From UBA3006 sp031401235 (GTDB lineage Bacteria; Actinomycetota; Acidimicrobiia; Acidimicrobiales; Ilumatobacteraceae), in NCBI GenBank assembly GCA_031401235.1, contig JANNRJ010000004.1:4008-68007 (forward strand): a DNA stretch of 64,000 nucleotides, given 5' to 3'. Shown piece after piece: positions 26,049 to 33,563 of the stretch. Position 1 is the stretch's first letter, and each line of letters starts with the position of its first letter. Both the position numbers and the translations under genes were made by a program. The notes below the pieces were generated by a model, which saw only the letters and a list, made by a program, of their open reading frames with translations, had not been told where the DNA came from and made no database searches.

Positions 26049-27038
26049 TCAACTGCCTGCCGTGATCTTGGGATTCAGTGACAGCGATGATTTCTCGATA
26101 ACTCGCAATCGAGCCGATTTGGATCGTGGGTTGCGAGCAAGTTCAATTTCGCTGGGTGTCTCTCGCATGCGTACTCGGCGAACCCGTTTGTACGAGGATT
26201 GACTTGGATGTGCAAATGGGGTGGCAATATTTTCCACCGTTGGATCCACTTCAGCTTCGTTAAATACCCGCTTTACGATGCGGTCTTCGCCGGAGTGGTA
26301 TGTGAGTACGGCAATTCGTCCCCCCGCCGCTGTCGCCTCAATGGCGTCGTCTAGGGCACCTGGCAAAATTTCCAATTCGTTATTCACTTCGATACGAATG
26401 GCTTGGAACGTTCGCTTGGCAGGATGACCACCGGTTCGACGAGCCGGAGCCGGTATCGCCGCCGAGACAATTTCGGCTAATTCAGTTGTAGTTGATATTG
26501 GTCGATGAGCCACGATTGCTCGAGCGATTCGGAAAGCAAAACGTTCATCGGAATATTCCCGAATTACTCGGGTTAGGCGCTCCGTGTCGTAGCTATTCAC
26601 AACATCAGCGGCGCTCAATTTCGCAGTGGTGTCCATACGCATGTCAAGTGGGCCTTCATGTCGATATGAAAATCCCCGCTCAGGCACATCAAATTGTGGC
26701 GATGAAACTCCCAGGTCAAAGAGTGCCCCTGAAATTTCGGTGAGTTGCATCGCCTCCATAAATTGTGGAAGCTGGTCAAAGCATCCGTGATGCACGACGA
26801 GACGATCGCCAATCTCCGGGTGTGAAGCGATGATCTTGGCGCAATTCGCAATCGCCAGAGGATCGCGATCGATTCCCAATACCCGCATCCATCCATATGT
26901 TTGAAGAAGTTTTAGTGAGTGCCCAGCACCCCCGAGAGTTGCATCGACGACAACTCCATGCGGTACACAAGCGAATACTTCCGCGATTTCATCTTCCATA
27001 ACTGAACTATGTTCAAATTTCGAATTTGGGGACATCAT
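26049..27038 (-). CDS. rsmH: 16S rRNA (cytosine(1402)-N(4))-methyltransferase RsmH
   Basis: Methylates N4 of C1402 in 16S rRNA using S-adenosylmethionine. 329 residues with the SAM-binding start VVDATLGGAGHS (near 29-40), the GIDRDPLA acidic strand end, FDLGVSSPQFDVPERGFSYR and MDT motif, HPAKRTFQAIRIEVN, and AVLTYHSGEDRIVK. Also known as MraW. The start follows a 253-base leader after mraZ that contains a long inverted repeat. No clear Shine-Dalgarno precedes ATG 27038; ATG 27035 is an equal alternative. Confidence 0.96.
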   Translation of the reverse strand: MMSPNSKFEHSSVMEDEIAEVFACVPHGVVVDATLGGAGHSLKLLQTYGWMRVLGIDRDPLAIANCAKIIASHPEIGDRLVVHHGCFDQLPQFMEAMQLTEISGALFDLGVSSPQFDVPERGFSYRHEGPLDMRMDTTAKLSAADVVNSYDTERLTRVIREYSDERFAFRIARAIVAHRPISTTTELAEIVSAAIPAPARRTGGHPAKRTFQAIRIEVNNELEILPGALDDAIEATAAGGRIAVLTYHSGEDRIVKRVFNEAEVDPTVENIATPFAHPSQSSYKRVRRVRMRETPSEIELARNPRSKSARLRVIEKSSLSLNPKITAGS

Positions 27039-27088
27039 GAGAGTAGAGAAGTCTTCGCCTAGGCAATCCGACTTTGCGCATATTCGGC

Positions 27089-27209
27089 TTCACTCATCAG
27101 CAGTCCCCCGGCCTGCTGTGCCGCCGGGATTTCTCCCCGGATCGAGCGAATGGAAGCGGGCGGAGTTGGAGCTGTCCATTTGCTGACCGGGAGACTGCTG
27201 ATGAGTGAA
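27089..27209 (-). ncRNA. Structured leader between mraZ and rsmH (possible mraW-type cis-regulatory RNA)
   Basis: The 17-base arm at 27089-27105 is an exact reverse complement of 27193-27209. After one mismatch the pairing continues for 5 more bases (27107-27111 with 27187-27191). The 75-base loop holds a smaller hairpin (27124-27128 with 27136-27140). The element lies in the 253-base space between mraZ and rsmH, where an mraW RNA motif has been described in actinobacteria. I could not test a covariance model, so the match to that motif is a hypothesis; the inverted repeat itself is directly visible. A 29-codon frame (27179-27090) crosses it but has no ribosome site. Confidence 0.5.
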
Positions 27210-27291
27210 ACGCTGAATGCATCGAAATTGATTGCCTACAACGTTTTGCTTCTGGCCTCCTTTCGTTCTTCGCACCAAACGAAATTCGGCA

Positions 27292-27708
27292 TCATGAATC
27301 GTTTCCGCCGATTTGAGCGAGACCCTCGCCGCTGATCCGCCCATGACGCGTCGAATCCCATAGCTCAACTCGGTCGAACGATCCAGCAACAATAATTCGC
27401 GAATTCAATTCCAATCCGGCGTATATGCGCAGCTTCTCGTCGATATTGATTCGACCTTGGGCATCAACTGACACTTCGAATGTGTTGGATGCAAGAGCAC
27501 GTTGCTGGTTGCGATCCATTTCTCCACTACGTACTTTGGCCACTGCATCACGGGCAACTTCTTCAAAAGCCTCAGCAGTTAGGACGTCCACGCATTTATC
27601 GCGGCCGATGGAGAGATAACAGCGCGGCTCGAGTTGAGGTCGGAATGTCGACGGGAGCGCGACACGACCCTTAGGGTCGAGCTGTCGTTCATGTACCCCT
27701 ACAAACAC
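27292..27708 (-). CDS. mraZ: Transcriptional regulator MraZ
   Basis: DNA-binding repressor of the dcw operon that forms rings of AbrB-like domains. 138 residues with two SpoVT/AbrB-like repeats, seen as LDPKGRVALPSTFR (about 10-23) and VDAQGRINIDEKLR (about 85-98). I place the start at GTG 27708: it gives the usual MFxG opening (MFVGVHERQLD), and GGAGG is 5 bases upstream, whereas the ATG at 27711 would leave only 2 bases. The upstream region carries four phased GTGGGG boxes, as expected for an autoregulated MraZ. It is the first gene of the division cluster. Confidence 0.95.
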   Translation of the reverse strand: MFVGVHERQLDPKGRVALPSTFRPQLEPRCYLSIGRDKCVDVLTAEAFEEVARDAVAKVRSGEMDRNQQRALASNTFEVSVDAQGRINIDEKLRIYAGLELNSRIIVAGSFDRVELWDSTRHGRISGEGLAQIGGNDS

Positions 27709-27772
27709 CATGGCCTCCGCTGCCGTTTTCTTGCTGCCAGGGGGCGGAGCTCACTCCACTTCCCTGTCGAGC

Positions 27773-27825
27773 ACTATATCCCCACTTCACCCCACCGAGA
27801 TGTATCTACCCCCACTATCCCCCAC
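27773..27825 (-). promoter_or_regulatory. mraZ promoter with four phased MraZ-type GTGGGG boxes
   Basis: On the minus strand GTGGGG(G) occurs at 27825-27819, 27815-27809, 27795-27790 and 27785-27780. The first bases are at 27825, 27815, 27795 and 27785, a 10-base phase with one slot skipped. TATAGT at 27778-27773 is a strong -10 element, giving a leader of about 55 bases to the GTG of mraZ. Known MraZ operators are repeats of GTGGG/TGGG cores at about one helical turn, so these boxes, which bracket the -35 region, are likely repressor sites. Confidence 0.75.
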
Positions 27826-27876
27826 TAACCGATGGCCGGTACTCGTCGTATGGAAGTAGCGAATCCGTATCTGGAC

Positions 27877-27882
27877 TAGCCT
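27877..27882 (+). promoter_or_regulatory. Candidate -10 element of the VOC gene (leaderless)
   Basis: TAGCCT ends 8 bases before the ATG at 27891; no Shine-Dalgarno is present. The same spacing recurs at many unit starts in the window. Confidence 0.4.
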
Positions 27883-27890
27883 TCGCCGAC

Positions 27891-28244
27891 ATGAGCCTGT
27901 TCTGGGAGCAGACCGTGATTAATGCTCGGAATCCCGTTGAGCTCGGTCAATGGTGGTCAAAGGCGCTCAGTTGGGTCGTCGTCAATGATTCTTCGGAAGA
28001 CTTTGAAATTCGACCTGCGACAGACAGATTGCCTGGCATTCTGTTTGTGCGAGTGACTGATCCGAAGACCGCCATCAATCGAATCCATCTTGATTTTCGA
28101 CCTTATGATCAGGAGGCGGCAGTGACACGCCTATTGGCGATGGGGGCAACATTGGCCGATGTTGGGCAAGGCAAACAATCATGGGTCGTGCTCGCCGACA
28201 TTGAAGGCAACGAGTTTTGCGTTCTTAGTGACAGTCGAAGTTAG
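27891..28244 (+). CDS. VOC superfamily (glyoxalase-like) protein
   Basis: 117 residues with the single-module VOC pattern: an opening VINARNPVELGQWWSKALSW (shortened family helix), a middle strand LPGILFVRV, HLDFRP with a potential metal-ligand His, and ADIEGNEFCVL at the end where the conserved D-P/E-G-N-E motif gives another ligand. Such proteins act as small dioxygenases, isomerases or antibiotic-binding proteins; nothing here fixes the substrate. It stands alone on the plus strand between the divergent mraZ and the convergent MDR gene. ATG 27891 is supported by the domain start. Confidence 0.85.
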   Translation: MSLFWEQTVINARNPVELGQWWSKALSWVVVNDSSEDFEIRPATDRLPGILFVRVTDPKTAINRIHLDFRPYDQEAAVTRLLAMGATLADVGQGKQSWVVLADIEGNEFCVLSDSRS

Positions 28245-28264
28245 ACCTCGGCGAAAACTTCGTG

Positions 28265-29242
28265 TCAAGGGGTAATGATTATTTTGCCCTGAGTGTGTCC
28301 CAATTCCAGATAGCGAAATGCGTCAGCGGTGTCTTTCAAGTCAAATCGTCGATCAATGACCGACCTGATTTTTCCAAGTTCAAGGAGTTCCTTCAGAACT
28401 AAGAGGTCGGCTTTGGTTTGCTTGGCGATAAATGGAACCGCTCGCTGACTGACGAACATGAACGCGAAAATTGCTTTAGCCAGATGAGTAATTGGGCCAA
28501 CCCAGTTACCATTTTTGGGACCGCCGACGACAACATAGATTCCCTTGGGGCTCAACACGCTTCTGCAAGTTCGTAGCGAACGGTTTCCAACATTGTCAAT
28601 CAAAAGGTCGTAGCGGGAGTTACCGGCGGCAAAGTCTTCCAGCTTGTAATCAATTACATGATCTGATCCGAGTGATCGAACCATTTCAACGTTGCGCGTG
28701 CTGCACACGCCGGTCACTTCTGCCCCGAGCGCTTTCGCGATCTGTACGGCGAACGTTCCCACGCCTCCCGCAGCACCGTTAATCAACACCTTTTGCCCCG
28801 GTTGAAGCCTCCCTTTGTCACGCAGTCCTTGAAGAGCGGTCATCGCCGCGATAGGTACCGCGGCTGCATGCTCAAAGGTGACATTGGCCGGTTTCTTTAC
28901 TATCGAGTTCTCCGACACACAGATGTATTCGGCGAAGCTTCCACCGCTCCCCCCAAATACTTCGTCACCAGATTGGAACTGGGTGACATCCTTGCCTACC
29001 GCCTCGACTCGGCCGGCAAAATCGATTCCTTGGATGCTCCGTTTCGGAGTTCGCAACCCCGCCTGGAGTCGGATGAGATAAGGAGTACCGGACATGAAAT
29101 GCCAGTCGGCAGGATTCAACGATGCGGCCAATACTCTGACTAGCACTTTGCCATCACTAACGACCGGCATGTCGACAACCTCGAGTTTCAGAACATCAGG
29201 TCCGCCATAGCGGTTGTGAGTTATCGCCTTCATTGAATTCAT
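28265..29242 (-). CDS. Zinc-independent MDR-family NAD(P)H:quinone oxidoreductase-like protein
   Basis: Medium-chain dehydrogenase/reductase, 325 residues. The GroES-like N-terminal half begins MKAITHNRYGGPDVLKLE and contains GIDFAGRVEAVGKDV and the GDEVFG loop. The NADPH fold has INGAAGGVGTFAVQIAKALG and VTGVCSTRN. The catalytic zinc cysteines of alcohol dehydrogenases are not seen, so it fits the quinone-oxidoreductase group. ATG 29242 is preferred because GAGAGG is 9-10 bases upstream and the homologous part begins there; the frame extends upstream to 29311. Substrate unknown. Confidence 0.88.
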   Translation of the reverse strand: MNSMKAITHNRYGGPDVLKLEVVDMPVVSDGKVLVRVLAASLNPADWHFMSGTPYLIRLQAGLRTPKRSIQGIDFAGRVEAVGKDVTQFQSGDEVFGGSGGSFAEYICVSENSIVKKPANVTFEHAAAVPIAAMTALQGLRDKGRLQPGQKVLINGAAGGVGTFAVQIAKALGAEVTGVCSTRNVEMVRSLGSDHVIDYKLEDFAAGNSRYDLLIDNVGNRSLRTCRSVLSPKGIYVVVGGPKNGNWVGPITHLAKAIFAFMFVSQRAVPFIAKQTKADLLVLKELLELGKIRSVIDRRFDLKDTADAFRYLELGHTQGKIIITP

Positions 29243-29372
29243 TTTCGTGGTCCTCTCGAGTCGAGTATTTAAATGAAATGGCGGCGCGCTCGACGTGAAC
29301 ACGGTCAACATTTACGGGATGAAGCATTCGTGGTAGGAAAATATATTTGCGTCGACGGTATCTGATATTGGC

Positions 29373-29480
29373 CTAACGATGATGTTGCGAAACAATTACC
29401 CGAGGTATAACGAGCAGACCGAGACCGACCGCGAGAGCTGGCACATTCAGCACCCAAGAAAAATACGTTGGAGTCAGCAC
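29373..29480 (-). CDS. Possible 35-residue membrane peptide
   Basis: In the 273-base space between the MDR gene and the lipoate ligase gene there is a GTG-started frame of 35 residues. It has one hydrophobic stretch (WVLNVPALAVGLGLLVIP) and a basic end. It has no convincing ribosome site, and no homologue is known to me. The rest of this space shows nothing recognisable. It may be a chance frame or a remnant. Confidence 0.2.
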   Translation of the reverse strand: MLTPTYFSWVLNVPALAVGLGLLVIPRVIVSQHHR

Positions 29481-29515
29481 CGACGCGGGATCGGAGCTAT
29501 GGCTTCATGCCCGAT

Positions 29516-30202
29516 TCAGAGGGTGTTCAGTTCGAACACGAATGCGGCCAACAATTGATTGGGGTCATGGTCCGCAACTACCACCAGGTCATGCATTTCA
29601 TCCACGCTTGGTCGTGGAAGGGACAGAAGCGACAAGAATTTCTCCGGAGTCCAACGTCGATGAACGAAGCACTGAAAGCGAGCTGCCTTGTTGGTCCGGC
29701 GTTGGCTGATTCCCACAATTTTGTTGCCATTAATCAACACTTCGCCTGGTCCCAAACCGGCGAAGCATACAAGTTTGGACCAAGTTGACGGTTCGGCTCT
29801 CCCACGATGAACACTGACCAGAGACATACCAAAATTTGTTAGTACGCGGCTCCAAGCGTCGCCAATCCATTGCGATGATGCCACGACATCGTCATTCCAT
29901 AAAACATCACCTCGCGGAACCACAATATCCACCCACAGATGTTCGCCCATTGCCAAATACACCGCTCCGCCGCCGGAGCGACGACGCACAACTTCAACAT
30001 TGGCTTTGGCGCATGCCCCCAAATTCACGACATCTTCGGTTTGACTGGAGCCCAATACCATCGCTGATCTTGAGATTTTAATATTCCAAATTCCGCGCTC
30101 GGCTGGAAGATCTCTGGAGTGCATTTCCGAAGCGGAATGCTCAACGTTGTGAACCTGCCAGTTTGCGTTAGGACGCGACTGCAAGATATTGCTTCCAGGC
30201 AT
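29516..30202 (-). CDS. Lipoate/biotin-protein ligase family protein
   Basis: Cofactor-transfer enzyme of the LplA/LipB/BirA superfamily. 228 residues from ATG 30202. Family blocks are the substrate-loop RRRSGGGAVYL (near residue 75), WSKLVCFAGLGPGEVLINGNKIVG with the conserved lysine (in two adjacent parts), and GISQRRTNKAARFQ. The accessory C-terminal domain of E. coli LplA is absent. The start overlaps the HNH gene by 35 bases; a more upstream start at 30244 and shorter starts are possible. It ends a four-gene unit with an acyl-CoA dehydrogenase, suggesting a role in lipoylation of a dehydrogenase complex; that link is inference. Confidence 0.85.
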   Translation of the reverse strand: MPGSNILQSRPNANWQVHNVEHSASEMHSRDLPAERGIWNIKISRSAMVLGSSQTEDVVNLGACAKANVEVVRRRSGGGAVYLAMGEHLWVDIVVPRGDVLWNDDVVASSQWIGDAWSRVLTNFGMSLVSVHRGRAEPSTWSKLVCFAGLGPGEVLINGNKIVGISQRRTNKAARFQCFVHRRWTPEKFLSLLSLPRPSVDEMHDLVVVADHDPNQLLAAFVFELNTL

Positions 30203-30665
30203 CAGGGACTCGACCCACTGATACCGCAATCCAAGCCAATTCACGAGGAGCGAGAGGCTTACTCCACAATCGCATGCCGGCTTCCTCGGGGGTGCGATCG
30301 CGTTTGCGCAAATTACATCCGCGGCAAGCAGCAGTCACATTTTCCCAAATATGCATTCCTCCGCGTGAGCGAGGCATGACATGATCGATGCTGTCGGCAA
30401 TTCCACCACAGTATTGGCACCGATGATCATCTCGGGCGAACACGGCACGCCTCGACAATGCCGTTCGCCGATGATATGGAACTTTGACCACGTACCGAAG
30501 TCGAATTACCAGTGGACCCGGAATAGATATCGAGACTGAATGCACCTCGGAACCGTCGTCTTCAATTATTTCTGCTTTCTCAGAAAGCACCAGCCACACT
30601 GCTCGTCGAGCAGACACAATGCTCAGCGGCTCGAACGTTGCGTTGAGAACGAGCGCGCTACGCAT
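30168..30665 (-). CDS. HNH endonuclease domain protein
   Basis: 165-residue protein opening with the common actinobacterial HNH start SALVLNATFEPLSIVSARRA. The HNH/zinc core comprises CQYCGG, SIDHVMPRSRGG, the Asn in WENVTAACRGCN, and the second CxxC pair (CRGC). Such chromosomal HNH proteins are widespread and uncharacterised; there is no adjacent methylase or restriction gene. It follows the 93-residue conserved protein by 3 bases and overlaps the lipoate ligase gene. Confidence 0.92.
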   Translation of the reverse strand: MRSALVLNATFEPLSIVSARRAVWLVLSEKAEIIEDDGSEVHSVSISIPGPLVIRLRYVVKVPYHRRTALSRRAVFARDDHRCQYCGGIADSIDHVMPRSRGGMHIWENVTAACRGCNLRKRDRTPEEAGMRLWSKPLAPRELAWIAVSVGRVPDAWKQYLAVAS

Positions 30666-30668
30666 TGG

Positions 30669-30950
30669 TTAACCGCGTCGCCTATTACTGGGCCCGCTGG
30701 TACTGTCCCAATCTCGACACCACTCAAGGTATTCGAGAACATCGGCGACTTCTGGAGTCGCAATTGGCGAGCCATATTGAGTGATCGTGCGAAAAGCCGT
30801 ATAGGCCGGAGAAGGAAGTGGAAGAAATGGCGCAGTTTTCCACCAATTACGCCGAGCCAGTCGCAAACATTGACGGACGGCCGTGGACCACAACCGTGGT
30901 CGCACCGCGATTACAGCACAAATCCGAAAAAAATCACGTGGAGTCAACAT
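30669..30950 (-). CDS. Conserved actinobacterial protein of unknown function
   Basis: 93 residues, basic and rich in Trp, Arg and Pro. The visible pattern LWSTAVRQCLRLARRNWW, then FLPLPSPAYTAFRTITQYG and DVLEYLEWCRDW, resembles an actinobacterial family I recall as unnamed hypothetical proteins encoded beside HNH genes. No catalytic motif, signal peptide or membrane helix is evident. It starts 4 bases after the acyl-CoA dehydrogenase stop and ends 3 bases before the HNH gene, so it is translated as part of this operon. Function unknown. Confidence 0.75.
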   Translation of the reverse strand: MLTPRDFFRICAVIAVRPRLWSTAVRQCLRLARRNWWKTAPFLPLPSPAYTAFRTITQYGSPIATPEVADVLEYLEWCRDWDSTSGPSNRRRG

Positions 30951-30954
30951 GAGT

Positions 30955-32175
30955 TCAGTTTGGTTTCGGCTCTTTAGGGAGACCTAGCACCATCTCTCCG
31001 ATTATATTGCGCTGGATCTGTGAGGAGCCAGCATAAATAGTTCCAGCCCTGGCATTTAGGAATGTCATCGCCCAACTCATCGAACTATTTGCCGCACCGG
31101 AATCATCGGTGCCAAACGAACTGGATGGTTTCCGACCGGTTGGAACCAAAGCATCGGCGCCAAGAATATCGACGGCCAGTTCGGTGACAACTTTGTGATA
31201 TTCACTCCAATATAATTTGGAAATTGCGCCATCTGGTCCTGGATGATGACCGGCGAGAAACTTTGTCAAAGTTCGCAAACCTAAGTACCGCATGACTTGC
31301 ACTTTCGAGTAACACCACGCCAAACGTTGCCGAATTCGCGGATCGTTATTGACTCCGTATTGCCGAGCCAGTTCCACTAGTCGATCAAATTCCGCTTGAA
31401 AGCGAATTGGTGCCGTCGCCGCTGCTTCACCGCGTTCGAAACCGAGTAGACCCATTGCTACGGCCCAACCATTGTTCACACCGCCGACTACGTTTTCTTT
31501 CGGTACGACGACGTCGGTGTAAAACACCTCATTGAATTCGCTTTCGCCGGACAACATTTTGATTGGTCGAACTTCAATTCCTGGCTGTCGCATATCCACG
31601 AGAATGAACGAAATTCCCTTGTGTTTTGGCGCATCTGGATCAGTACGACAAAGAGTAAAAATGTGATCAGCGAGATGACCGGAAGACGTCCAGATTTTTT
31701 GACCATTCAATATCCATTGATCGCCGTCCAATTCAGCTCGTAGTCCAACATTGCTCAGGTCGCTTCCTGCATTCGGCTCGCTGTAACCCTGACACCACGT
31801 GTCTTCACCGGAGATTATCCGTGGTAAGTAATGCTTCTTCTGTTCTTCTGTGCCAAATAGCAACAACGTATTGCCCAGCATTTGGATGCTAAATGCATCG
31901 TTGGGGCCGCCTATGGGAACTCCAGCACGAGTGAACTCCTCGGCAACAATTACTTGTTCAAGCGCAGAAAGTCCGCCGCCACCGTAGGCAACCGGCCAAC
32001 CCGTTGCCAAGTATCCCGACGATGCCAATGTTGCACGCCACTCGTTGACGAAATGTTCCAGTTCGACGCCGACGAGTGAACCAATTCCATTCCAATTGGC
32101 GGGTAATTTTTCAGCCAAAAATGCCTGAACTTTTTCACGGTACTCTTCTGCTTCAGGGCTATATATGGGCTGCAT
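30955..32175 (-). CDS. Acyl-CoA dehydrogenase family protein
   Basis: FAD-dependent dehydrogenase, 406 residues. Three-part ACAD fold: N-terminal helices, middle beta domain with CQGYSEPNAGSDLSNVGLRA (shortened FAD/substrate motif), LNGQKIWTSSGHLADHI, and a C-terminal helical domain ending with GSSQIQRNIIGEMVLGLP. The end QIQRNIIGEMVLG is typical of the long-chain or steroid-side-chain-type ACADs of actinobacteria. The substrate is unknown. ATG 32175 has no Shine-Dalgarno but lies 7 bases after TAACGT, implying a leaderless transcript. It is first in a unit with the 93-residue protein, HNH and lipoate ligase genes. Confidence 0.94.
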   Translation of the reverse strand: MQPIYSPEAEEYREKVQAFLAEKLPANWNGIGSLVGVELEHFVNEWRATLASSGYLATGWPVAYGGGGLSALEQVIVAEEFTRAGVPIGGPNDAFSIQMLGNTLLLFGTEEQKKHYLPRIISGEDTWCQGYSEPNAGSDLSNVGLRAELDGDQWILNGQKIWTSSGHLADHIFTLCRTDPDAPKHKGISFILVDMRQPGIEVRPIKMLSGESEFNEVFYTDVVVPKENVVGGVNNGWAVAMGLLGFERGEAAATAPIRFQAEFDRLVELARQYGVNNDPRIRQRLAWCYSKVQVMRYLGLRTLTKFLAGHHPGPDGAISKLYWSEYHKVVTELAVDILGADALVPTGRKPSSSFGTDDSGAANSSMSWAMTFLNARAGTIYAGSSQIQRNIIGEMVLGLPKEPKPN

Positions 32176-32182
32176 TTAGTTC

Positions 32183-32188
32183 ACGTTA
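32183..32188 (-). promoter_or_regulatory. Candidate -10 element of the acyl-CoA dehydrogenase gene (leaderless)
   Basis: TAACGT on the minus strand ends 7 bases before ATG 32175, with no Shine-Dalgarno in between. Confidence 0.4.
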
Positions 32189-32213
32189 GTTTGAAAATGC
32201 TCCTGTGCAAGTG

Positions 32214-33125
32214 TCACAAGCGATCATCTCTATCGTCTGGGTGTTCGCGACCATATTTGGCGACGGCAGCAGCACCGATCAATGGTGCGGCATCACCCAA
32301 GCCGGCCGGTATTACCCGCAACCCGGCGATGAAATCAAGTCGAGCATGCTTGTCTATTTCATGTTGCGCGGCGGCATAAAATGGCGCACCAAATCCGAGA
32401 GCAACCGATCCTCCGATGACTGCGAGTCGGGCATCGACCACGGCGGCCACGGAAACAATCGCTCGGCCCACTAATTGTCCGACCCGCTCAATGACATCGA
32501 CTGTCGCTTCGGCAGCAGGCTTGCCAGTTATCGCTGCCATCGATCGCCCTGATGCATACGCCTCAAGACAGCCGCTCGATCCACAAGCACATTGGCGGCC
32601 ATTTGGTTCGACAATGACATGTCCGATGTGTCCGGCATTTCCAAGTCGTCCGCGAAGAAGCACTCCATCCGAAATAATTCCACCTCCAACCCCTGTTGAA
32701 ACAACCATTCCAATGACGTTATTCTCACCTTGGGCGGCGCCTTTCCATTGCTCTCCAAGCACAAGTGCCTGTGCGTCGTTATAGATATAAGTGTCGTATC
32801 CACTGAGTTGTTTCAGTTTGGATTGCAACGGAAAATTCCGCCATTCGGGAATATGCAACGTCGACACATACTCTCCATCACGCGTCATTGGTCCACCGCT
32901 ACCAACACCGCAAGCCACCAGATCGCAATTCGTGGTATCCATCTGCTCTTGGACAAGTGAGCTGAGCGCGCCCCAAACATTGTGTTCTGGAGTTGGAACT
33001 TGAGACCTTGCGACCAGTTCGCCGTCCGCGGTTACGACGCCGACGGCGAGCTTTGTGCCGCCGATATCAACGGCAAGAAATGCTCTAGACGCCGCGGGAA
33101 AACTTTTCGCGAATATTCTGCGCAT
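32214..33125 (-). CDS. ROK-family sugar kinase (glucokinase-like)
   Basis: ATP-dependent sugar kinase of the ROK family, 303 residues from ATG 33125. ATP phosphate-binding LAVDIGGTKLAVGVV (near 17-31), sugar-binding GNAGHIGHVIVEPNG with the ROK Glu/His, and the zinc motif CACGSSGCLEAYASG are intact. The absence of an N-terminal helix-turn-helix makes it a kinase rather than a ROK repressor. The start overlaps the DUF3040 gene by 41 bases, and no good ribosome site is visible, so coupling is likely; a start at 33179 is also open. Substrate is probably glucose or a related hexose. Confidence 0.92.
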   Translation of the reverse strand: MRRIFAKSFPAASRAFLAVDIGGTKLAVGVVTADGELVARSQVPTPEHNVWGALSSLVQEQMDTTNCDLVACGVGSGGPMTRDGEYVSTLHIPEWRNFPLQSKLKQLSGYDTYIYNDAQALVLGEQWKGAAQGENNVIGMVVSTGVGGGIISDGVLLRGRLGNAGHIGHVIVEPNGRQCACGSSGCLEAYASGRSMAAITGKPAAEATVDVIERVGQLVGRAIVSVAAVVDARLAVIGGSVALGFGAPFYAAAQHEIDKHARLDFIAGLRVIPAGLGDAAPLIGAAAVAKYGREHPDDRDDRL

Positions 33126-33438
33126 TGAGTCGAGATGTTCGAATTGTGGCCGCAATATCTTGGATACCAGCCTTGCCAATCGCCCGCAATTGGCGCTCTA
33201 TTACCAAGACGAAGAAAAGCATTCCGAGAAAACCAACGAAGGCAAACATGAAGTGGATCTGGAGAAGTGCGATCGTGGCGACGAGTGAAGCCAAAATTCC
33301 AAGAATTGCCCAACGAACGGTTCGTGCCGAGTGGCGATACAACCCCGCCGGTGACACCGCCTGCGCAAAGCGCTGATCGGTCTCGAGTTGTTCCTCGATT
33401 TGACGAAGAATTCGCTGTTCGTTATCTGACAATGCCAC
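33085..33438 (-). CDS. DUF3040 membrane protein
   Basis: 117 residues from GTG 33438, which has AGGAG 6 bases upstream and gives the family start VALSDNEQRILRQIEEQL. Two membrane helices (about 45-63 and 67-85) separate a cytoplasmic N-terminal helix from a basic C-terminus. DUF3040 is an actinobacterial family of unknown function, often near cell envelope genes. It overlaps the ROK kinase gene downstream and follows dinB after 125 bases of non-coding sequence. Confidence 0.88.
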   Translation of the reverse strand: MALSDNEQRILRQIEEQLETDQRFAQAVSPAGLYRHSARTVRWAILGILASLVATIALLQIHFMFAFVGFLGMLFFVLVIERQLRAIGKAGIQDIAATIRTSRLNAQNIREKFSRGV

Positions 33439-33563
33439 GTGGACTCCTCTTTGGTTCCATTCTCGCATGAATTGCCCACTGGAACAACGCAGGCAATCTT
33501 GGCTACTCTCCCTGAGGATTGGTGGCTCCACCGAAGCAACGGGCCGGATTTATGAATGAACCA

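Noticed and set aside
27090..27179. 29-codon frame across the mraZ-rsmH leader, as a possible leader peptide
   Set aside because: No ribosome site and no run of regulatory codons; better explained by the structured repeat.
27195..27210. CTGATGAG followed by GAAAC, resembling a hammerhead ribozyme core
   Set aside because: Only one base lies between the two core segments, so stem II cannot form; the similarity comes from the inverted repeat arm.
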